64,000 bases of DNA, taken from assembly GCA_025506515.1 (NCBI GenBank), contig JACCIX010000083.1, positions 1-64,000 on the forward strand, written 5' to 3'. Of the stretch, positions 48,001-58,305 are shown in pieces. How positions within the stretch are numbered: position 1 is the stretch's first letter; each line of letters begins with the position of its first letter. The notes beneath the pieces are model-generated. The model was not told where the DNA came from and did no database searches. It was given only the letters and a program-made list of their open reading frames with translations. This stretch comes from Flaveria trinervia. Taxonomy: Eukaryota > Streptophyta > Magnoliopsida > Asterales > Asteraceae. Position numbers and translations under genes: made by a program.

Positions 48001-48456
48001 ACAGACAGTGATTATGGAGGATGCAACTTCAACAGAAAATCCACCTCTGGCGGTTGTCAATTTCTTGGTCCCAGACTAGTATCTTGGCAATGCAAGAAGC
48101 AGACAAATGTATCTATGTCCACTGCAGAAGCTGAGTATATTGTTGCATCAGCATGTTGCTCTCGAGTACTCTAGATTCAAAACCAGATGCTTGATTATGG
48201 TTTTAACTTCTTGCACACGCCAATTTCTATTGACAACATAGCAGCTGTTTTTATAACTAATAATCCAATTCAGCACTCAAAAACAAAACATATTGAGATT
48301 AGATATCACTTTTTGAGTGACTGTGCTCAAAAAGGTTTAATCAAATTGATTCAAGTACCAACTGAAAATCAATTAGCTGATGTGTTTACTAAGGCATTTG
48401 AACCTAGTAGGTTTGAATTCCTGGTCCAGTCAATTGGCATGATTAACCTTGAGTAA
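45004..48456 (+). pseudogene. pol: E4 pol: protease, integrase, RT, RNase H
   Basis: Protease WYVDSGCSRHMTGD near 45038-45070. GAG-pre-integrase LWHRRLGHTNFKNM ... CSACLKGKQH (45440-45575). Integrase HMDLFGP, SDDGTEF and GVAERRNRTL (45635-45960), with a frameshift near 45855. RT from 46912 (WIEAMQEELLQLKK), active site YMDD at 47512-47523 in place of the YVDD of the other elements. RNase H YTDSDYGGC, STAEAEYIVA, ending TKAFEPSRF with TAA at 48454-48456. TAG codons at 47134-47136 and 47506-47508 replace Gln, and 48172-48174 replaces Trp. The protease frame has a TAG immediately before 45004, so it must be entered by splicing or reinitiation. Confidence 0.92.
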
Positions 48457-50470
48457 AACCATGAAAAACACCAAAAACAATTAAAAACATCAGAAAACCA
48501 CCAAAAGAAATCAAGTTTGATGAAGAAAAGAATTCTTTGGGAAATGATATAATTACAGTCATTATATCATTCACTGTGCTTAATTTCAAAAATTGCAAGA
48601 CTGTCATGACTTACCAGATATATTGGTAGGCTCAACTTGGAAGAGAAGATACATGCAGTAATAAATTAAAAAAAAACTTATTTAATAGTGAAACACTCAT
48701 CACAGAGTACAGGTATGTATTGGCTTATCTAAGTGCATGTGTGTAGTAACCTAAACACCAGGTTATGATACTTTATGAATCTCTTTCACCTACATCAGTT
48801 TGATCTTTGTTTTGCTGAGCAAAGACCTGATGAAAATGCACATAGTGCAGATGTCCTAATCCAAAAGATTCCCAAAGAGGAACACATCCAAATTGGATAA
48901 ATCTACAAAAGCAATACATTCCAAGTGAATGAACAAAAGAATCCCATCATGGGTCACCTTCCAAAGTGAAGTGAAAAGAATCCCAATGTGGATCATCATG
49001 AAAAGGATTGAAGTAAAAGAATCCCAATGAGGATCAGTGAAATTGAGTTATCATAACTTAAGTAACATGGTAAGAGAAGTTATGAAAAAGTTCTACCATG
49101 CATTGTATAAGGATGGTTGATCATTCCATGCTTGTGTGTGTGAGGTACACATTGAATAAATAATCAACCAAAAACATGATGAAAATCACTTGCGTCAAAA
49201 TATCAACCTGGTATGAGTTTAAGAGGACAAATATACCTTCAATCATCAAGTTCATATACATGTCCATTTAATCATAAAGGATGCACATGTCTAATGTAAG
49301 ACTGATATGAGCCCAACAAAAGATATAATTCTCTTCATCATTATCAGTCATAATAAAAATACAATAAAGTTTTTAAATCTTTAAAGTTTCTATCCAAATA
49401 TGGATATAAACTTTAGGGGGAGTAATTTAAAACTTTGAGTAAGTCTATATTTTTGGTTACTAGCTTAAAGTACTTTCAAAATTAAATAAAAAAATTTGGG
49501 TGTTGTTGCAAAAGTTATACCAATGTATCTCAGCTTATGCAGATTATTAGAAGCATGAAAAGTCCAAGATCAGTCAAAATTTGGAAACTTGTATCACTTG
49601 TGACATACAAGTCAATCCAAGCAAGAATTGACAACATCAATAGTCAACTTCATAAGAAAAATCAGTCAAGGACAATACTTCATAATATGAAAAAAACCAA
49701 ATCAGACACATTAACTTTGATTAAGTTCAAAGCTAATGCAGGTAAGTGCATTGGTTAACGAGGGTGAAGGTAACCCATGCATATAACCAATGCAAGTATC
49801 TCTTTAAGTTCAAAATGAAGAAGTAAATGTGGATTTTATTCTACCGCATTTGATACAGTGCGCAAATGCTGATTAAAATTGAACAGCCGCATTTCCTAAA
49901 GTAGTCAAATGCTGAGGAACTTCGTTCAACCGCATTTGCTACAGTAGTCAAATGCTGAGAAACTCTTTCATTCGTATTTGCTACAGTACACCAATGCTGA
50001 TGAACATCTCTCTTTCGCATTAGCTACACTACACCAATGCTGATGAACATCTCCCTTTCGCATTTACTACAGTACAATGCTGACCAAGTGGTCAAAAGCA
50101 TTTAGTGCAGTTACACAAATGTTGATGAACTTTGATCTTTCGCATTTGCTACAGTGCTCAATCCTGATGAATTTTGCTCTTCCGCATTGAACATAGTAAA
50201 CAAATGCGGATGACAGAAAAATAGAAGTAATAAAACCTCCGCATTTACTACAAGTGTCTAAATGCGGATGACTTAAAATCACAAGTACAACTCTTCCGCA
50301 TTTACAACGGTGAATGAATATGGATAGTCAAAGTTCAAATTTTGTCTTCCGTATTTGCTACAGTTAACAAATGCGGATGACCAAAAGAATTAAAATTTTC
50401 ACTTTCGTATTCGCTACAGTGGTGACCGCATTTGCTCTTAAACTTGTAAAATCTTGTAAAAGACATTATT
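48457..50470 (+). other. E4 pol-3' ORF spacer
   Basis: Non-coding. It holds a polypurine-like TTTAGGGGGAGT at 49412-49423 and a long array of CCGCATTTGCTACAG ... AAATGCGGATGA words at about 49830-50430, the same CCGCATT/AATGCGG words as the E4 LTR. It also has several repeats of AAAAGAATCCCAATG(A/T)GGATCA near 48930-49050. Confidence 0.65.
49412..49423 (+). other. Internal polypurine-tract-like site in E4
   Basis: TTTAGGGGGAGT followed by AATT. It shares TTAGGGGGAGTA with the terminal tract at 55191-55202. Confidence 0.55.
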
Positions 50471-50484
50471 TGACTATTTAAAGG
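49830..50484 (+). promoter_or_regulatory. E4 internal promoter: CCGCATTT array and TATA-like box
   Basis: About 12 degenerate CCGCATTTGCTACAGT ... AATGC(G/T)GATGA units run up to CTATTTAAAGG (50474-50484), a weak TATA-like box. It precedes a candidate exon/intron and the 3' ORF. The order array, TATA, 3' ORF is the same as in E1/E2 and E3, but this TATA box is the least convincing. Confidence 0.45.
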
Positions 50485-50662
50485 AATTTAAACGAGTCAT
50501 TTAATACTTTTCAAATTTGAGAGACTTTATAGTGAGACGAGCGCAAACACACAGTACACGCACTTCGATCATATTCATCATAAACGATCAAAGATTTTTG
50601 TGTGATTCTAATCAATCTGTTCTTGTTATGGATTCTGAAACCACATTTGCATCGGAAACAAG

Positions 50663-51086
50663 GTGATTTCCATAAAAAATTTAATCAAGACCTATGCTTT
50701 GGACTGTTAAACCTAAATCAAACAATGAACCAACTGATAATGAAGAACACAAAAACATGACTTATTGATGTAATATAATACACCTTTTCAACTTCAATGA
50801 GCATGCAAACCAACAGAAATACTTCTCATCATGAAAACCTTGGTATTCATGTTTGTTGTAAGAGTAGAGCATGATGAAAAATGAAAATGTGTAACAAATC
50901 AATTAAACAACATCTAATTAATGGTTCAAACATAGAAACTATGATTATTGAACAACAAATTCACCATTTGCTATGACAACAATGATACAGTAATGACAAA
51001 CGTTTATCATTGACCATTTAAAGTCAGACTGATAAATGATACACATGAGTTTTCATCAAAAACTGACACACATGTCTCTTATGCAG
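50663..51086 (+). other. Candidate 5'-leader intron of E4 3' ORF
   Basis: Donor ACAAG|GTGATT at 50663 and acceptor CTTATGCAG|ATTACATGG ending at 51086, five bases before the ATG at 51092. Size 424 bp. The upstream exon contains a short frame (ATG at 50629) that does not join in phase with the main ORF, so it would be leader or uORF. Confidence 0.35.
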
Positions 51087-51091
51087 ATTAC

Positions 51092-54000
51092 ATGGCAAAT
51101 CTTTCTTGGAGCAAGCTCCATAATGTCAGCGGTTATTTAAACCCTGATGTGCCAGAAGCTGAAGGACTTAGAGATATGATCAGATTCTTATCTACCACAA
51201 GGGTAGCCTATGCTATCACTGTGAGACCCACCATCTATGAGAATCTCATCAGGTCCTTCTGGAACTCAAATGAGGTAATTGAAGCTGATGGTGTTAGAAC
51301 ATTAACTGGGAGAATTAACAATGATCACACTCTGAGCATCACTGAAGACTCTGTTAGAAAATGCTTACAATTTGGTGATGAATGCTAATGCACCTTTGGA
51401 GCTAGATGATGATGAAATAACCATATTCTTTGCTGAGATTGGTTATGAAGAAGGATATGAAGCAAAAAAATTGTTAAAGGACTAGTTGATCTACCTTAGA
51501 GATTCCTAATTCATATGTTTCAGCACTGCCTATCCAAGAGAAAGACAGGATGGAATGACATTCCAGTCACCACATCCTCAGCAATATGTGCTCTCTGCTT
51601 TAACAAGCCATTCAATATGTCTACCTATGTTTTTAGTGGCATGATTTCAAACATTCAAGAAGGGAGAAGATTCAAGTTCTTGATGCATCCAAGATTTATT
51701 CAGTGCCTGATCAATGAATCATTCCCTAATGTTGCCAATGAGGGACCAGTGCTTGACATTCCTCATTATGATGCAAGATCTTACAAGTACATTAAGAAGA
51801 GGGACCCAAGAAACTTTTACAATGGGGCTCACTCACCTTTTCTTCCATGGATGATTCAGCATATAAATCAAGAAGTTCAAGCACAAGAACAAGCTGTTGC
51901 TTCACCATCACCACAACCATCACCACAACCAACACCACAACCAACACCACAACCAACACCATAACAAACACCACAACCAACACCACAACTAACACCACAA
52001 CCAACACCACAACCAACACCACCACCATCACCACAACCAACACCACTACCGACACCACAACCATCTCCTCAACCAACATCACCACCTTATCAATCACCAA
52101 TACTACCATCTCATTAATCACCAATACTACCATATCATCACTCACCAATATCACCATACCAACCTTTACCAACCCATGATTACCCTGTTGAAGTTGGAGA
52201 TTCATGTAGTACTTCTAAAGCATCCAAATCATCTTCAGATGAGGAGGATAACCATGCTCAAATGCCTGTCACGAAAGCAACTTCTGAGACTGCTCCCTTA
52301 GAGAACTTTGTTGAATCCAATGTGAACAGGCTTGGATGAAAAAGATGAATTGATATCTGAGCTCATACAAAAGGTGGAAAGGATGGAAAGGATTTTAAAT
52401 AGGAGAGCTAGAATCATTGATGACAGGATTCTAGAGCTTGATGAAAAGGAGAATGAATTAAAAGAGCTGAAAGAAAAGTATGAAGCTGAAAGAAAAGAAA
52501 AAGAAAAAGAGATTAACTACTTAAAAGCTTCACTGAACCATTCTAGAGAAGAAGTTTGTGGACATGTTGACACTCTTGTCATTCAAACCATAGCAATGGA
52601 AGAACAAGAGAACATTATTGAAGAACAAGCTGAAATCATCTCTAATTTGGAAAATGAAATTCAAAGCCAAAACAAAAGGATCTCTGAACTTGAGCTGATG
52701 ATTGAGATTCAAAGAAGTGCTGTGGCTGATGAAAGGAAAGATGAACAAGAAAAGGTTCATAATGATGAGAACCAGTTTGTCTTTGACAACGAAGAACAAG
52801 AAGAAGATACAAGTCAAACAAAGCATGAGGAACAAAGTCTAGAGATGGTGATTTACTCTGGAAAAACAGATGCTACTCACACTGAGAAAGCTGAATTTGA
52901 GGAACTTATCAGTGCTTTAGACAGCTTTACATCTGAAGAATTCAGTGTAGATGATGATTTTTAGGAATTTGTGAACAATCAAAGGACTGACTCTTAACCT
53001 ATTGTATTCATCCCTAAATCTCCAGTTCCTTTGGAGAAAGAGTTGACCGTGCAGATTGTCCCTGCTGTGTCACTATCTGAAGAATAGAAAGAAATGATAA
53101 GAGAAATGTATGAAAAGGAAAACGAAAAGGAATAAGAAACAGAAAAGGAAAAGGAGAAGGAGAAGGAGAAAATAGAAGTCAATGATCAAGAACAAACCAC
53201 ACCTGAAAAAGTGCTTGATGTGATAGAAAAGACTGAAACTTCAAGCCCACAACTTCAAACATACTCAAGAAAGAGAAAATATTTAGCTGAAAAGGCTAAG
53301 GGTAAAAGACCAGTGGTTGAAGAAGAAAGTGCTAAGAAACAAAAAGATGATCCCAGAAGCCTGGTAGCAATAGCTGAATTTCTTGAAGAGCATGAGCAGG
53401 CTGAAGCTCAATTAAAGAAACAAACTGCTACCATTGATCTAGAAGAAGGAGAAATAGCTGGAGGTTATGATGCTACAAAGGATGTTCATATGGACAGTCC
53501 AATGAAACCTAAAAAACCAGTTGAAGAAATGGTGTCAAAGGCCCAAACCGATGATATAATGATAAAAGCTATGTTTTTGATCAATCATGGATATGATCCA
53601 AATGAAGTCTTTGGGATGACCTATGAAGGAATGAAGGAAGAGGAAGACAAAGTGAAAAAGCTATTGGATCCAAGTGTTAAACCTAAGTATGAGAAATCAG
53701 TAATTAGAAAGGATTCTGTACCAAAATTGCCTACCATGAAGAAATCAATTACAACTGAGTATGAAAGATCTTTTTCAAGGAAGGTTCCTCTGCCTAAACT
53801 GTCATCTATGAAGAAATCATCCCTAACTCCTGAACCACTATTTCCTGATCCTTATAGTATGTCAGATAAGGAAATAAAGGACTATCTCTCAAGCCAAGGG
53901 TTCACAAGAAGGAAGATTGGGAACATGAAAACAAACTCATTAAGGGTTGCAACTCTTCAAATGATTATTGAGAAGAAAGAAAGACTCAAGAGGTTAGAAG

Positions 54001-55166
54001 AAGAAATATTAGGCAAAAAGCCAAGATCTAGAGTATCTGCTCAAGACATGATGCTGAATCGGAAAGATCAAGAACTATTGGCTCCTGTTCTACACAAGTA
54101 CCCTGAATTGTTTGAAGAATCATCTCAGTTGAAACTAGAAGAAGGATTAACCACTGCTGAGTTAATCAGAGGGGTGTCTACTCCCAAAGGCAAAGTTGGT
54201 CAGAAGATAATTGCTTGGATGTATGACAGTATGTGGAATATGTTCATGGTAAAAAGGATCTCAGGGCCAGTCCAATTCTTTACAAAGTACTCAGCTCTTG
54301 TAAATGCCCTGGAGATTCATGATTTAAAAGAACTAGCTCAAATGGAACTGATCAACCATGCAGCTATGTTTAGGGGATATGAATTTGAAAACATACTTAA
54401 GATGTTCAGAAGAACTAACAATTTCAATTCATTAAAGACAATATGCATGAGAAAAGATAAAGCCTTTGTTAATCCCCTTGAGAAGAAGAAGAAAATACAA
54501 GCAGAAGAGGTTGTGTTCCCTGAGTTGAAGGTGAAACCAACAGAATCATTAAAGAGAAAAATGGTGTCTGGTACTCATTCCACCAAACCCATCTCAAATG
54601 TGTACTATGATGAGAAATCTTATGAGATGGTGATTGAAAGGAAGTGGGGAGGAAAGGAGGGAGCTGAAATAAGATTATTTAGTGGATATGAAGTAAGACT
54701 ACTTGATGAATCATACATCCATTACATATATACCAGACACTTCAGGGAAATAAAAAATAAATTGGGTGAACAAGATATGCACTTCTTTCTAAAGTGCATC
54801 AAGTTGCTAAAACTGGCTTATGATCGGATAAGTGCAAAAAGAGACAAAAGAAAGAAAAAGAAGACACCATTGAAACATGGGAATATTGTCAAACTTGAGG
54901 TAGATATGGGGGAAGCTTACTGATTCATAGAGATGGTCTTTCTACAATTTCCATTTGGGAGCCTATTTCACTGAAGAAGTTACCAATGGAAGCCATCTAC
55001 AACATGAGCAAAATGAAGATACATGTGCTAAGTAGACATAGGATGTCAGAAGCAACAGATTTTGTAAACATGATCAAGGCTATCCTGGATCCAACTAAAG
55101 CTGCATTCTTAATGCCTCCAGAAGACCCAGCAGAATCCTCACAACATCAAGCACCTCCCAAACATT
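51092..55166 (+). pseudogene. E4 3' ORF (extra gene), disrupted
   Basis: Starts MANLSWSKLHNVSGYL at 51092. N-terminal core: TIYENLIRSFW, ITEDSVRKCLQFGD, then a Trp-containing GWNDI, NKPFNMSTYVF and MHPRFIQCLI. A Pro/Thr/Gln linker (51900-52110) is followed by a long charged coiled coil (52332-52745) and a Lys/Glu-rich helical part with 'KPKYEKSVIRKDSVPKLP' (a roughly 30-residue motif occurring twice near 53670-53820). The C-terminal domain has KIIAWMYDSMWNMFMVKR and YTRHFREIKN, ending APPKH at 55166. Breaks: frameshifts near 51385, 51475 and 54915; stops at 51961-51963, 52962-52964 and several at 52990-53140. The product would exceed 1,250 residues. No catalytic motif seen. Confidence 0.8.
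51895..52110 (+). repeat. CCAACACCACAA low-complexity linker
   Basis: A 12-bp-type repeat encoding Pro-Gln-Pro-Thr. It sits at the same position in the protein as the Thr/Pro tract of E3. The minus-strand valine-rich frame across it is a shadow. Confidence 0.9.
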
Positions 55167-55189
55167 GAAGAAAAATAGGCTGCATAATC

Positions 55190-55203
55190 CTTAGGGGGAG
55201 TAT
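55190..55203 (+). other. E4 polypurine tract
   Basis: CTTAGGGGGAGTAT directly before the LTR start TGTTGCACC. Confidence 0.85.
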
Positions 55204-55912
55204 TGTTGCACCCTGAAAGGATCATACATGCCAACTCAATGGGTGATTTGATGATTGCTTTACTGGAATCCCTTAAGTCCAAGAAGAAATACGGATGAAG
55301 ATTCTGCTAAGAAAAAGAACAAGGTTCTCTCCCGCATTTGTCAATGCGGAAGATATAAAGCAAATACGGACAAGTATTTGTTCTTCAGCATTGACAAATG
55401 CGAAAGACTAAAAGTTAATGCAGACAAGACTTTGCTCATCCGCATTTGTCAAATGCGGATGACCGAACAAATGCGCAGAAGTATTTGTTCATCCGCATTA
55501 ACCAATGCGGATGACCAACCTACTAATGTGGATGATCAAGTGAAGAAATGTTGATCAAGTTAACTCATCTGCATTTGTCAATGCGGATGAACAAGCAAAG
55601 ATGCGGATCAAGACTTAGACTAGTTCTGATGTAATAGGTCAGGGATAGTTTAGTCATTTTGTAACAGGCATCTTGTCTGCCTATAAATAGAATAGATAAC
55701 CTTATTTTTGAGGGGACGGCTGATAGACATAGAGAATTTTTGTTGTAATTATTCTTTGTAATCAATCAACTTTCATATATACAATACAAAAGCATTTATG
55801 AGTATTTTCTTGCATTGAATGTTCTTTGATTGTTTGTTTCCGCCATTCAATCATTGACTTGATTACCATATTCGATTCACAGTAAGAATCTCAATCTTAC
55901 TCAACCCAGTCA
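55204..55912 (+). repeat. E4 3' LTR (709 bp)
   Basis: A diverged copy of 40866-41578 ending CTCAACCCAGTCA, with TATA box 55682-55689. It is followed by GGCTC, the second target-site copy. Confidence 0.95.
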
Positions 55913-55917
55913 GGCTC

Positions 55918-57553
55918 AGAACAAGAAGCTCATGTTGAGGCTCAAAGGATCTAAAGATGAGCCATTAAAGATCAGAGAAGGAGATGGAGATGATGGTGAT
56001 GATGATGACAGTGATGATCATGATGGTGGTGATGGATCAAGGTGATGATACAGAGGGAGGTGATGATGTTGATGCAGGTGATGATGATGATGATGAAGGA
56101 GAAGGAGATACATCTGCTACAGGTGCCACATCAGCAAGTGAAAGGAGGACCAAGAAAGCTCAAGACAAAGGTGCCTCTATATCAGCCCCGTCAACAGAGG
56201 AACACATGATACAAGACAAGATAATGCATAATTGTTTATGTCATTTAAAATCATGTGTATTTGAATATTGTATCAAACTAATGTACATAATGCTTATATT
56301 TTGTTAATGTGTTTCTGGTTTGATTATTGACTAATGGTTGATGTGTTACATGTTTTAAATCAAGCAGATCCAAATTTTCAAAGAGATGAATATGATGTTG
56401 CTCCCCTTCAGCAGATTAAGACTCAAGTCATAATGATTCTTGATCTGCAAGGGATAGCCAGGAGATCTGTGAGTTACACTCCTAAAGAAGGAGAAATAAT
56501 TCATGATCTCACTGATGAGCAATTGGCCGAAATGTTCCGACTCAATCCTGACAAGATCGTGAAGGATGCTCCGACAGTAAACGTGGAAAGTGACGATGAG
56601 CTAAATAAGATAGACGAGATAGAGATAGAGGATGTCACGGCCCAACATTATCCAGAGTATACTGACAATAAAGGAAATGTAGTTCCCAATCTGGGAGACA
56701 CCCTGGTCAGTGATACATTTGAAACTCTTGATAAAATGGAGCAGGAGTTAGAGAAGGACAAAGAGAAAGCCCAAGCCTCAGACGCCGATGTCAACATCAG
56801 AAAGGCTGAATGGGCAGCATGTTTTGCAGAACTCAGAGCCTAGCGTAGTGCTCCAAAGTCAACTGTCTACACCAAACTCTATAAAGTGAGGAAGCGTCAC
56901 AAGGTGTCAGGCAAAATTATAGTGTGGGCCTATTTTGAAGATCTTAAAGTTTATGCTATTAAAAGAGAGAAGGGGATCGAGTACTTCAGATTCCCACATG
57001 ATCTGAAGACTCTCCCTGATTTTGAGCTTAACCAGCTAGCAAAGTTGAAGTTGCTATACGCTGGTCCTCATAAGATGTCAGGCTAGTTTGAAGCTGCTTT
57101 AAAGAGGGAGTACCACACCAGGTGGGTCAACTTCAAACCTCAACAACCAACGAGGTATATCAAAAGATCTGAAGGTGATGCCATTACTAGAAAGCCAAAA
57201 GTAGTGCCAAAGTGGAGTCCTCCGCGAACGATGTCAAGAATCCTCTACGGGAAATGCCACAGGACTTCACTCCACACTTCAAGTGGTGGTACTACGATTG
57301 GAGAACTGGTGAGGCGGTCATAGTGCTGAACAGAAATGGAAATATGGAAACTATCAGGGTATTTGACCCTATGTGGCTCACTAACTTGTCTGCTGATGAT
57401 GTTTACACCTTATACAAGTGGCCACTGCTCTATGACACGCAAGATATTGTACAAGCCCTCCAATTCCAAAACGTGATCAGACTCTGCTTTGCATTTGAAA
57501 TACATGCAGGAGTTACAAGAGAGGAGAATACAAGAAATATGAGGAGCTTATGA
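55918..57553 (+). pseudogene. E3 3' ORF, part 2
   Basis: Resumes the coiled coil after E4 (QNKKLMLRLKG), then an Asp/Gly-rich run (55985-56100, GATGATGGTGATG-type DNA), then 56334-56843 and a C-terminal domain with KIIVWAYFEDLKVYAIKR (56910-56965). This lines up with KIIAWMYDSMWNMFMVKR of the E4 3' ORF. The last piece (57212-57553) contains WWYYDWRTGEAVIVLNRNGN. Stops near 56841, 57084 and frameshifts near 56310 and 57200. It ends 42 bp before the LTR. Confidence 0.7.
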
Positions 57554-57595
57554 AGTATGTGAGACAATAGATGAATCTAGGTCCAAGGAAGAGTT

Positions 57596-58300
57596 TGTAG
57601 ATACATGTGTACCTAGTTTCTCAGCTTAATGTAATATGTCTTTATTGTCCTACACATATGTAATATATTGGGTACTTAATGAAATACAATGTGTGGTTGT
57701 GCTTATAATGTTTATTATTTCATTAATTAGTTTTAACGCTTATTGAATTGATTATATAGGTTTTGGTTGTTTGAATTAATCTTAGTAATATAATGATTAA
57801 TTAATATATTCAAACTTAGTAATATGAAGTTCTTATGCGAATAGCCCATGCTAATGGACCATACGCATGAACAACTTCATGCGAATGACTAAGTCGCATG
57901 ACTGAACCAGGAGACTAGATCAGTCGCACGACTGAACACTCAGTCATACGAATGGATCAACCGTATGGCTCAATTGCACGACTGAACCATGCTAATGGTT
58001 CAGTCGCCCGAATGAGAAACCCTAACCTATAAATACCACTTAATTCGTGGGAAAACTTAAGAGTAGAGAACACTTCGAATACATACGTACCCTAGTCGTC
58101 CAGAGACCTCTAAGAACCTGTTCCGAGTTCATAGATCGCACTAGATCGATTCCAAATCGTTCTTAACGTTTAGATTCAATATACAATTGTTTCTACGTGC
58201 GTTCTCACTGATTGGATCGCCAATCAAATAGGATTACGTACTATTTGATTCGGTATACACGTTTATCAATTAGTATTTCATTCAATACACGATCCTAACA
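57596..58300 (+). repeat. E3 3' LTR (705 bp)
   Basis: Begins TGTAGATACATG and ends CGATCCTAACA. It carries the AGTCGCACGACTG array and TATA box 58028-58035, and is followed by the target duplication AGAGC (58301-58305). The preceding polypurine tract is weak (GGTCCAAGGAAGAG). Confidence 0.92.
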
Positions 58301-58305
58301 AGAGC

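Larger units (their letters stand above)
40866..55912 (+). mobile_element. Copia element E4 (Sirevirus-like), complete, 15.0 kb, inserted in E3 3' ORF
   Basis: LTRs 40866-41578 and 55204-55912, exact target duplication GGCTC (40861-40865, 55913-55917), PBS, gag, pol, spacer, 3' ORF and polypurine tract all in order. Joining the flanks restores the E3 coiled-coil reading DLEAQNKK across the site. All genes carry stops or frameshifts. The LTR pair shows a few dozen differences by eye, so it is older than E2. Confidence 0.95.
16750..58300 (+). mobile_element. Copia element E3 (Sirevirus-like), complete but split by E2 and E4
   Basis: Two related LTRs (16750-17482 and 57596-58300) are flanked by an exact 5-bp duplication AGAGC (16745-16749, 58301-58305). 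Removing the nested E2 and E4 with one target duplication each leaves about 14.2 kb: LTR, PBS, leader, gag, protease, integrase, RT, RNase H, spacer, internal promoter, 3' ORF, LTR. LTR divergence is clearly larger than in E2, consistent with E3 being the older host of the nest. Confidence 0.93.
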
